Shown in pieces: positions 25,431 to 32,769 of a stretch of DNA of 61,523 nt (the stretch's first letter is position 1; each line of letters starts with the position of its first letter). The notes under the pieces are model-generated. The model searched no databases. It was not told the DNA's origin and saw nothing but the letters and a program-made list of their open reading frames with translations. A program made the position numbers and the translations under genes. Source of the DNA: an uncultured Muribaculum sp. (lineage in GTDB: Bacteria > Bacteroidota > Bacteroidia > Bacteroidales > Muribaculaceae); contig CAJTSJ010000016.1 in NCBI GenBank assembly GCA_910578785.1, positions 1 to 61,523 of the forward strand, in the 5' to 3' direction.

Positions 25431-26087
25431 TTACTTTGAAATAGATGTGATGTGGCGGTAAAACTCGACAGCTACATCTGCATAATTGAACGATTTGCTG
25501 AATCGCGGAAACAGTTTTTTCGCTTGTGCCTCATTAACGTTTTCTGGCGTTAGCGATAATCCGGAATTGTAGAGTGTTGCCCAATATCTTAATTTTTCTA
25601 TGTCGTCAGCGAATGCGATGTCTGCGGTCTGTCGCCGTGCGGCTTCTATGAAAAGAGCGAGATATTCCAGTTCTCCTTCAAGAGTTGACAGGCGTTTAAG
25701 ACGCTTGCGGCGCTTTTCTTTTTCAGACCCTTTCGGAATTAAGGAGCTGAATGCACTGTCCGACGGAATGTTGGCGCTGGCGTAATTTTCCAGAGTTTCT
25801 GCAAAAGATGGCTTCATCTGAAATGGCCCTATGCTGAAATTGCCGGAGCCGGTACTGACGTAAAGTGCATAGAGTATATTCAGCTCCATAAAATCATATA
25901 CGGTAGAATATTGGCTCAGTTCCGGAGCTACAATTGCCAATGCAATATTGCGCTCGTCAGGTTCCAGATTTTTAAGAGAAAGGTTGATTTCATCCTGATG
26001 GGAGGCAATGTACTTCATAGCTTCGAGCGACTCCCCATGAAAGATGCTGAAATAACATGTCAGAGCGCATATCAATGACGCAATCAT
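25431..26087 (-). CDS. Unknown exported protein with a lysozyme-like segment
   Basis: A 218-residue protein with an N-terminal hydrophobic segment (MIASLICALTCYFSIF). I do not recognise a family. A stretch recalls the lysozyme/lytic transglycosylase fold: a helix ending in AIVAPELSQYS (E56 at the position of a catalytic glutamate), then a loop GNFSIGPFQMKPSFAE (82-97) resembling the G-x-x-G-x-x-Q-[IM] strand of transglycosylases. The rest is helical and charged (KEKRRKRLKRLSTLEGELE). It overlaps the gene upstream by 4 bases, so the two are translated together. Peptidoglycan cleavage is a hypothesis only. Confidence 0.6.
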   Translation of the reverse strand: MIASLICALTCYFSIFHGESLEAMKYIASHQDEINLSLKNLEPDERNIALAIVAPELSQYSTVYDFMELNILYALYVSTGSGNFSIGPFQMKPSFAETLENYASANIPSDSAFSSLIPKGSEKEKRRKRLKRLSTLEGELEYLALFIEAARRQTADIAFADDIEKLRYWATLYNSGLSLTPENVNEAQAKKLFPRFSKSFNYADVAVEFYRHITSISK

Positions 26088-27202
26088 TTGTCGGATAGCT
26101 TATAAGAGTACAATACAAGCTCCTGGCCTTCTACGCATGTCCATGCGAAGCTGTTGTTTTCTTCATCGTAGAAGGCTTTGACCGGAACGCTTTTGCCGTA
26201 ACGTTTGCCGTCAATCATCACATAGTCGTATTCGTAATTGCATAGAAACTGATGTTTCTTGCTTTTGTCTTGCAGGGAAAGTTTTCCAATATGGTTGTTG
26301 AATTGTTCCGGCCTTATCGGATGTATGGGTTTCGCAGATATTTCTTTTGTGGTATTGGACGATGGATCGTAGTACTCGTCCGAGCCAAAACCTGTCGCCG
26401 ACTGTGTGGCGAGGTCATACAGGAAGCTATACGACTTATATTTATAATCTGATGTCTCATTGATGTACGTATATTCAAGGACTGCTATGCCACGATCTGC
26501 GACGGCGACATTGTTAAGGCAGAACATCTTCCATCCATCAAATTGCGGAGGAGCCATTGTCAGCCACGATGCTCCGGGGCCTGTAAATCTAAACGTGTGG
26601 TATTCGCCAACGAACTCAATACCGCATGTGCCTTTTGTGCTTTTAAATATCGGATTTTCTTGCTCTTTTTCGTTTATGGATGCCCAAGGGACGACATCGT
26701 TGCACATATAGATGGTGCCGTCGTTGTCGTGGCGGAACATCATACCCATATTTTTGAAGTAAAATAGTTTTTTATTGAAGAGGAAATCCAGGTTTGGTGT
26801 ACCGTCATGTGGACGTTCGGGGTAAGTCTCTGAGGAAAGTCCCCAATGATAAATCTCTTCATAAGGGCCGAAGTGTTCACCTTGCACGTATAGGAATTCT
26901 TCTCCCCTGTTCCCGTATAAATAGATGCTGTTCGCGGGGTTCTCAGTGTCAAGATATAATGCACGGACGGCATTCCCTGTCGTGATGCGTTCTCCGTTGA
27001 TAACCAGAGACATAGTGGAGTCTACGGCATTGAATGTCAGGCAGGCGAACTTGTTGGGCAGAATCTTCAAATTTGAGCAGTATTCATCGGCTTTGAGCGT
27101 TTCGCCGGGTTCAAAAGTATAAAGGACGGTGCGCATGGGCGACTGCGCTGTTGCTGTCGCGCTTATTATAAGTGCAATAACGGCTGAAAAATACTTATTC
27201 AT
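26084..27202 (-). CDS. Unknown exported beta-rich protein
   Basis: A 372-residue protein with a signal peptide (MNKYFSAVIALIISATATAQ) and no lipobox. The mature part has repeated short strands separated by turns, including several segments of the type YDYVMIDGKRYGKSVPVKAFYDEENNSF and SLVINGERITTG, suggesting a beta-propeller or WG-repeat-like fold. I do not recognise the family. It is coupled by a 4-base overlap to the lysozyme-like gene. Both genes are visibly more AT-rich than their neighbours and lie behind tRNA-Pro, which hints at later acquisition. Confidence 0.65.
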   Translation of the reverse strand: MNKYFSAVIALIISATATAQSPMRTVLYTFEPGETLKADEYCSNLKILPNKFACLTFNAVDSTMSLVINGERITTGNAVRALYLDTENPANSIYLYGNRGEEFLYVQGEHFGPYEEIYHWGLSSETYPERPHDGTPNLDFLFNKKLFYFKNMGMMFRHDNDGTIYMCNDVVPWASINEKEQENPIFKSTKGTCGIEFVGEYHTFRFTGPGASWLTMAPPQFDGWKMFCLNNVAVADRGIAVLEYTYINETSDYKYKSYSFLYDLATQSATGFGSDEYYDPSSNTTKEISAKPIHPIRPEQFNNHIGKLSLQDKSKKHQFLCNYEYDYVMIDGKRYGKSVPVKAFYDEENNSFAWTCVEGQELVLYSYKLSDK

Positions 27203-27360
27203 GATTACTATTTATACGGTTAAGTGTTAAGATTGGCATAAAAGATACTTTGGCAAAGTAACTTAATTAATTTGTAATGCGCAATACCGGTTGCGGAATT
27301 TCTTTATTCATCAATTATCGTATAGTTATTCCTCCGTTTACCGACAACTGATTTAAAGGA

Positions 27361-27381
27361 AAATGCAATATTAGTGCATTT
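27361..27381. promoter_or_regulatory. Inverted repeat upstream of the acyltransferase gene
   Basis: AAATGCA (27361-27367) and TGCATTT (27375-27381) form a perfect 7-bp inverted repeat with 7 bases between, 42 bases before the ATG. It may be an operator or chance; no convincing -7 box is next to it. Confidence 0.3.
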
Positions 27382-27422
27382 AAGGACGTTAATGTTGATA
27401 GATGGCCAGATAGTCAGATAAA

Positions 27423-28478
27423 ATGGCAGACAAACAGGAAGAAGTAAGTGTTTTCAATAATATATCCCGCGACAATAATATGAATGTCGTGAGATATTAT
27501 CTGAGTATATGCGTAGTCATATCGCATGTGACGGTGCTCACGGGTGTGTGGTTTCCGAGTCTCCAGAGCATCAACATGGTCGTCGGGTGCTTCTTTGCCT
27601 TGAGCGGATTCCTGATGTTTCCGTCGTTTCAGCGCCATACCGGCTTGAGAGGCTATTTTGCGCGACGTGTACGTAAGATTATGCCGTCATACGCTTTTAT
27701 CGTCGTGCTGGCCGCCGTGTCGCTTGTCGCTGTCAGCGAATTGCCGGCAGGAGAATATTTCAGCAGACCGGGGCTTTATAAGTATCTGGGAGCCAATCTG
27801 TCGTTTCTTAACTTCTTATGTCCCGACCTGCCGGGTGTGTTTAAGGGAGGAGAGTTTGCCACAGATGCCGTCAATGGTTCTTTATGGACGATGAAGGGCG
27901 AATTGGCATGCTGCCTGTCTGTCCCGGTGGTATATTGGCTCGCACGTAAGGCCGGAAAACGTCGGGCCGGAGCGCTTATGCTCGGAATCGTTGTTCTGTG
28001 TATCGTTTCGCGGTTACTGTTGCTTGAATTCGGTCCGGGTGGCGAAAGGTCGCTGAATGCTATAATCGCCAAGCAGTTCGGCACTGTGTTCGTGTTCTTT
28101 TACGTCGGAGCGCTGATAAACATTTATTGGACGAAGTTCCTGCGGTATAAGTGGTATATACTTGCGGCCGATGTCGCGGTGATTCTGCTGTGTGACTATA
28201 TCCCGTTTTATTATACGGTGTTGCAGCCGTTTGTTGGCGCATCAATGGTGCTGTGGTTTTCGCTTGTGGGCAAATGGGGGACACGTTTGAGCAGGCACGA
28301 CGATGTGTCGTATGACATATATCTGTTTCACTTCCCCATAATTCAGCTGGCGGTCTACTTCGGTCTTCCGGGGCGGATGAACGGGTTGGCCATGTTGCTT
28401 CTGATAATATCGGTGACTGTTGCTTTGGCGCTTTTCTCCTGGAATGTTGTAGGTAAGAGGTTTCAGAGACGTGCTTGA
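27423..28478 (+). CDS. Membrane acyltransferase family 3 (O-acetyltransferase)
   Basis: A 351-residue integral membrane protein with about ten helices, of the acyltransferase-3 family (OafA/NodX-like), which transfers acyl, usually acetyl, groups to cell-surface sugars. The first helix has the family's conserved arginine and histidine (VRYYLSICVVISHVTVL), followed by FFALSGFLMFPSF and the basic loop YFARRVRKIMPSYAF. The end has SYDIYLFHFPIIQL, the typical late helix motif. It stands alone, divergent from the unknown exported pair and convergent with the winged-helix gene; the sugar acceptor cannot be deduced. Confidence 0.87.
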   Translation: MADKQEEVSVFNNISRDNNMNVVRYYLSICVVISHVTVLTGVWFPSLQSINMVVGCFFALSGFLMFPSFQRHTGLRGYFARRVRKIMPSYAFIVVLAAVSLVAVSELPAGEYFSRPGLYKYLGANLSFLNFLCPDLPGVFKGGEFATDAVNGSLWTMKGELACCLSVPVVYWLARKAGKRRAGALMLGIVVLCIVSRLLLLEFGPGGERSLNAIIAKQFGTVFVFFYVGALINIYWTKFLRYKWYILAADVAVILLCDYIPFYYTVLQPFVGASMVLWFSLVGKWGTRLSRHDDVSYDIYLFHFPIIQLAVYFGLPGRMNGLAMLLLIISVTVALALFSWNVVGKRFQRRA

Positions 28479-28494
28479 CGGAAAATAAAACAGG

Positions 28495-28530
28495 GGGGAG
28501 GATGCTTCTTCTGATTGAGGCATCCTCCCC
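28495..28530. terminator. Bidirectional terminator between the acyltransferase and winged-helix genes
   Basis: An 11-bp perfect stem, GGGGAGGATGC (28495-28505) with GCATCCTCCCC (28520-28530), lies between convergent genes. On the minus strand it is followed by CCTGTTTTATTTT, on the plus strand by TTATGTCTT. Confidence 0.75.
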
Positions 28531-28554
28531 TTATGTCTTGTAGAGCCTTGCGGC

Positions 28555-28764
28555 TTATTGAGCCAAAGAAATAATCAAATCTTTTTCATCCTCGTTTTCG
28601 GCAATAATAATCTTGCCTTCACGGGCCAGCCAGCCGAGAGCGAGATACATCTCTTTATCTTTCAGTTTGGTAACTTTTTTCAGCTGTTTTACGCCAAGAG
28701 CGTCAGCCGCGTTCAGTGCATTCCAGATAAGTCCGGCATTGTAGCCGATAGTGTCGATGTTCAT
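28555..28764 (-). CDS. Small winged-helix protein (DUF2582/PF10771-like)
   Basis: A 69-residue protein starting MNIDTIGYNAGLIWNAL, with the pattern of the Bacteroidetes winged-helix family: helix 1 IWNALNAADALG, recognition-like helix LKKVTKLKDKEMYLALGWLAREG and a beta-wing KIIIAENEDEKDLIISL. These proteins are basic single-domain putative DNA binders without a known target. The frame extends to 28833, but a -7 box (TAATTTTG, 28812-28819 on the minus strand) lies inside that extension, so 28764 is the better start. Confidence 0.85.
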   Translation of the reverse strand: MNIDTIGYNAGLIWNALNAADALGVKQLKKVTKLKDKEMYLALGWLAREGKIIIAENEDEKDLIISLAQ

Positions 28765-28920
28765 TGTAGTAAAAAAGTTTATGTTAGACAATATATATTT
28801 AGTACTCGACGCAAAATTACGAAATTTTCGCAATTTTAAATATGTTATTTTAACAAATTGCCGGGCGGAATGTTTAAAAATTCAATGGATTGCTATAAAT
28901 CTATTCGCTAAGGCACTCCG

Positions 28921-30141
28921 TCAGGGAAAGATTAACGAGCCGTCGCCATAGCTGAGAAAGCGGAAATCGCGGTCAAGGGCGAAGTCGTACATCTCGCGCC
29001 AGTTGCCGCCGACGAATGCCGATACGAGCAGCAATAGGGTTGACTGGGGCTGGTGGAAGTTGGTTATCATTCCTTTCACGATGCGGAACCTGTAGCCCGG
29101 AGCTATTATGATGCGTGTTGATGCCAGAAGCGTGTCGGCTCCGGTCTCGTCGAGATAGGCTGCGACATGGTTCAGGGACTCTTCAACGCTTAAGTTGGGA
29201 TGGTCGGGCGTGTAGGGGTACCACTGCGGAACCTGTCCATCCCAGTGCCCTTGGCTGATGAGGCATCCTATGTGGTATACACTTTCAAGCGTCCGGACCG
29301 AAGTCGTGCCTACGGCCACTACCCGGCGGTGGGTCGATGCAAGTTCTTTTAGCAGATCTTTGCCCACGGCTATGAATTCGCTGTGCATGTCATGCTCGCC
29401 GATGCTGTCGCTTTTGACCGGCTGAAATGTGCCCGCTCCGACATGAAGCGTCACCTGGCGCGACGGAATGTCGCGGTCGGCTATGCGTTGGAGCAACGGG
29501 TCGGTAAAGTGCAATCCTGCGGTCGGCGCCGCCACAGAGCCGTTGTGGCGGCTGTAGACGGTCTGGTAGTCGGTCGAGTCTGACTGCTCGGTCGGCCTAT
29601 TGAGGTAAGGCGGTATCGGAATTTCGCCCATGGCCAGTAATATGTCGGAAAATGAGACATTGTCGCTGTCCCAGCTGAACCGGACTACGGAAGCATTGCC
29701 TTCGCGGCTCACACGGACGGCGCTGACCGTAACTTCCTTTCCGTCGATGTTTACGGTGCGTGTCAGGTCTCCCTCTTTCCATCGCTTTGAGTTTCCGACA
29801 AAGCACAGCCATTCGCACGCTTCGCCGCATGACAGATTGAGCGCGTAGTCCGACGGCGATACGGGTTCGAGGCAGAAAATCTCTATCGTTGCTCCGCCTC
29901 CGGACTTCTGAAAGCGCAGACGTGCATTTATCACACGCGTATCATTATATATAAGCATGGAGTCGGAGGGCAGAAGCTCGGCTATATCGCTGAATATATG
30001 CTCCGAAATCTTTCCGCCCGATTCGCGCAACAGCAGCTTGCACCGGTCGCGCTCTTTCAGCGGATGCTTGGCTATGCGTTCATCGGGAAGCGGATAGTTG
30101 AAGTCCTCGATTCTGATGTCGTATACTTTTGTTGAATCCAT
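28921..30141 (-). CDS. queA: S-adenosylmethionine:tRNA ribosyltransferase-isomerase QueA
   Basis: The enzyme transfers and isomerises the ribose of SAM onto preQ1 in tRNA to give epoxyqueuosine. The 406-residue protein (longer than the about 350 of E. coli) shows IEDFNYPLPDERIAKHPLKERDRCKLL at the start, then APTAGLHFT, VTLHVGAGTFQPV and the end GYRFRIVKGMITNFHQPQSTLLLLV, all diagnostic. It is the last gene of a six-gene run, 3 bases behind the GlmU-like gene. queF is in the same run and a preQ1-controlled transporter lies at 60.7 kb. Confidence 0.96.
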   Translation of the reverse strand: MDSTKVYDIRIEDFNYPLPDERIAKHPLKERDRCKLLLRESGGKISEHIFSDIAELLPSDSMLIYNDTRVINARLRFQKSGGGATIEIFCLEPVSPSDYALNLSCGEACEWLCFVGNSKRWKEGDLTRTVNIDGKEVTVSAVRVSREGNASVVRFSWDSDNVSFSDILLAMGEIPIPPYLNRPTEQSDSTDYQTVYSRHNGSVAAPTAGLHFTDPLLQRIADRDIPSRQVTLHVGAGTFQPVKSDSIGEHDMHSEFIAVGKDLLKELASTHRRVVAVGTTSVRTLESVYHIGCLISQGHWDGQVPQWYPYTPDHPNLSVEESLNHVAAYLDETGADTLLASTRIIIAPGYRFRIVKGMITNFHQPQSTLLLLVSAFVGGNWREMYDFALDRDFRFLSYGDGSLIFP

Positions 30142-30144
30142 CTG

Positions 30145-31323
30145 CTACTTATAGGTTTCTGCTATTTCGTAAATGGATTTGAATATTTCCATATCGACGT
30201 CGGTCAGCTCGACATGGCGCCGCGCCATCACACGGCGTGCTATGTCGAAGAATTTGTTGAGCGACACATCGTCAAATCCTGAGGCTCCGCCTTCGCTGAA
30301 CGATGCCACGAAGTTGCGGGGGAAGCCTGACCCGTAGATGTTGCATCCTACGCCGACCACGGTAGCCGTGTTGAACATAGTGTTGATGCCGGCCTTTGTA
30401 TGGTCGCCCATTATAAGACCGCAGAACTGCAGTCCGGTGCGCAGGAAGCGGTGTGCCGGATAGTTCCAGAGCTTTATTTCGGAATAGTCGTTTTTGAGGT
30501 TGGATGCCACGCAGTTGGCGCCGAGGTTGCACCACTCGCCGATGACGGCGTTTCCGAGAAATCCGTCGTGAGCCTTGTTGCTGTAGCCTATCATGACCAC
30601 GTTGTTCAGTTCGCCGCCGACCTTGCAGTAAGGGCCTATGGTAGTGGCCCCGTAAATCTTGGTGCCCATGTTGACGTATGCGTGTTCGCATAGGGCGAGC
30701 GGTCCGCGCACGCATGAGCCTTCCATGATTTCAGCGTCTTTGCCTACGTAGATGGGACCTTTTGACACGTTCAGTATCGCGCCTTCCACTGTAGCGCCCG
30801 GTTCGAGGAATATCTTGGGAGTGCCGTCCTGAAACAGCGGGTCGCCTATGATGGTACATGTGGGGCTGACCGGTTGGGAATATCGTCCGTGTGTCAGAGC
30901 CTTGAAGTCGGCCACAAGGGCATCGTCGTTGAGCATGAATATGTCAGGAAGCATGTTGATCATCAATGGCATATCTTCGAGCAGGATAAAGTCCTGACAC
31001 TTCTTGCCTCGGTGGGCCACAAGCTTGTCTCCGTATTTGATGCCGGTGTTATGCGGCAGGGTGTCAAGACAGCGCACCAGCTCCTCGGTCGGACACACGT
31101 TGCCCGCGATATAGTAGTCTTCAAGAGTGTTGACCTCCTTAATCGGGAATTTGGCTGAAAGGTAGTCGGCCGTGCTGTAGGAATATTCGCCCTGAAATGC
31201 CAGTTCCCATTTTTGGCGTATCGTGAGAATACCGACTCTGATGTCGGCCATCGGACGCGTAAATGTGATGGGGAGAAGGTTTTCGCGAATCTCGTTATCG
31301 TCGTATAGAATTATGTTTCGCAT
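30145..31323 (-). CDS. GlmU-like putative sugar nucleotidyltransferase/left-handed beta-helix protein
   Basis: A 392-residue cytoplasmic protein of the Bacteroidetes GlmU family. The N-terminal half starts MRNIILYDDNEIRENLLPITFTRP (a divergent nucleotidyltransferase fold, lacking the classical GxGTRM loop). The C-terminal half has hexapeptide repeats (GATVEGAILN, GPIYVGKDAEIMEGS, GTKIYGATTIGPYCKVGG) that form a left-handed beta-helix. It likely takes part in activated-sugar or cell-wall precursor synthesis, but the exact reaction in this subfamily is not established. It begins one base after the GH28 stop and ends 3 bases before queA. Confidence 0.85.
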   Translation of the reverse strand: MRNIILYDDNEIRENLLPITFTRPMADIRVGILTIRQKWELAFQGEYSYSTADYLSAKFPIKEVNTLEDYYIAGNVCPTEELVRCLDTLPHNTGIKYGDKLVAHRGKKCQDFILLEDMPLMINMLPDIFMLNDDALVADFKALTHGRYSQPVSPTCTIIGDPLFQDGTPKIFLEPGATVEGAILNVSKGPIYVGKDAEIMEGSCVRGPLALCEHAYVNMGTKIYGATTIGPYCKVGGELNNVVMIGYSNKAHDGFLGNAVIGEWCNLGANCVASNLKNDYSEIKLWNYPAHRFLRTGLQFCGLIMGDHTKAGINTMFNTATVVGVGCNIYGSGFPRNFVASFSEGGASGFDDVSLNKFFDIARRVMARRHVELTDVDMEIFKSIYEIAETYK

Positions 31324-31324
31324 T

Positions 31325-32755
31325 TTATTTTAAGTAAGTTATATTCTGGTTTGTGATTTTTACGTTTGAACAGCTGATTTGCGTCGAGAATCCGCCGATT
31401 GACTCTAATGCCGGCGTTCCCCACGTCACGCTGCAGTCGCGTATGTCGATGTCGGTGGCATTGTCGAGGTAGAATGCCGATGTAGGCTGCTTGACAAAGC
31501 CTTCGCCAACGCAGGGGTGTTTGTCGTAGATGCCTGCCGGAAATTCGGTGCGGCGCATGATTTTCAGGTCTACGTTGTCGAATTTCAGACGGCTCACCTT
31601 TCCCTGTGTGTCGCATCCCACGAATACCCCGTTCTCGCCGGTACAAGAGATGTTGATGAAGCGGATGTCGCTCACTTCGCCGCATTTGCCTTCGGTGGCA
31701 CCTTTCGGGAAACGCCATCCTGCATCCTTATGGTTGCCTACGGCGCGGGGATATGATGTGACATATATCGGCTCTGACTGGCCCCACCATACGTCGGAAT
31801 ACAGATGGCAGTCGACGTGCATGTTGGCGAAAGTCACGTTGGTCACCGTGCCTTCGTCGCGGTTCTGGATTCCGATGCCTCGGTTGCTGTCCCTGATTAT
31901 GCAGTTGTCGAACAGAACGTTGTCGATTCTATCCATATTTTCCGATCCGATTTTAACTGCACACGAACGGGAGGTCATGATGCAGTTGGTGACTACGATG
32001 TCCTCGCACGGACCGTACTGCTCCCATTCACGGCGGTTTTTAAGGCAGATGCAGTCGTCGCCGCTCTCGATGAAGCATCCGGCGATGCGTACTTTGCGCG
32101 AATGGTCGATGTCGATACCGTCGCCGTTGCGTATTTTCAGATTGTTGAGCAGTGATATGCCCTCGATTGACACATCGTAACATCCGATCAGGTGCACGGT
32201 CCAGTATGCTGAATTCTTGATGGTCACGTCGCGGATTACGGTGCGCTCCACGTTGATGAGCGTCAGCAGATGCGGGCGCGGGTCGAAGTCTGTCACCGGT
32301 TTTAGCTCGTAGGAGTCGTCGAGTTCGGCTCCCATGAATGCCACTCCGTTGCCGTCGAGAGTTCCTGTACCGGTTATAGACACTTGCTTGAGGTCGCGGC
32401 CGGAGATCCACATCATGCCTTCGCCGCGGTTGTCGCCGAATGCGCTCTCTGTGTAGACCTTTTCATCGGGATTTGCCAGAATGCGTGAGTTCGGTTCCAG
32501 TCGCAGTTCTACATACGATGCCAGGTGAAACGGACCGGCCATAAAGCTCTTGCCGGCAGGTACGAGCACCGTTCCGCCTCCGTTGGCCGAACATAGGTCA
32601 ATGGCTTTCTGAATGGCTTCGGCATTGTCCGTCGTGTCGTCTGCCACGGCTCCGAAGTCGGTGATGTCGTACACGTTGCCCTTTCCGGAACCACCGCACG
32701 ATGTCAGTATGGATGCTATCAGTGCGATAAAAAAATATGATTTTATACTTGACAT
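31325..32755 (-). CDS. GH28 family pectin hydrolase, lipoprotein
   Basis: A 476-residue lipoprotein (signal ending in SILTSC) with a right-handed beta-helix. It opens with YDITDFGAVADDTTDNAEAIQKAI, the standard GH28 start. The catalytic aspartates are kept in NGDGIDIDHS and SGDDCICLK, but the usual GHG motif is replaced by SCAVKIGSE and the RIK motif by GIGIQNRD. This variant occurs in exo-acting and rhamnogalacturonan-type members, so the substrate is probably a pectin-derived galacturonide but is not certain. It lies in the queF-queA operon, 14 bases behind the GH92 gene and 1 base before the GlmU-like gene. Confidence 0.88.
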   Translation of the reverse strand: MSSIKSYFFIALIASILTSCGGSGKGNVYDITDFGAVADDTTDNAEAIQKAIDLCSANGGGTVLVPAGKSFMAGPFHLASYVELRLEPNSRILANPDEKVYTESAFGDNRGEGMMWISGRDLKQVSITGTGTLDGNGVAFMGAELDDSYELKPVTDFDPRPHLLTLINVERTVIRDVTIKNSAYWTVHLIGCYDVSIEGISLLNNLKIRNGDGIDIDHSRKVRIAGCFIESGDDCICLKNRREWEQYGPCEDIVVTNCIMTSRSCAVKIGSENMDRIDNVLFDNCIIRDSNRGIGIQNRDEGTVTNVTFANMHVDCHLYSDVWWGQSEPIYVTSYPRAVGNHKDAGWRFPKGATEGKCGEVSDIRFINISCTGENGVFVGCDTQGKVSRLKFDNVDLKIMRRTEFPAGIYDKHPCVGEGFVKQPTSAFYLDNATDIDIRDCSVTWGTPALESIGGFSTQISCSNVKITNQNITYLK

Positions 32756-32769
32756 GGTTATTGATATAT

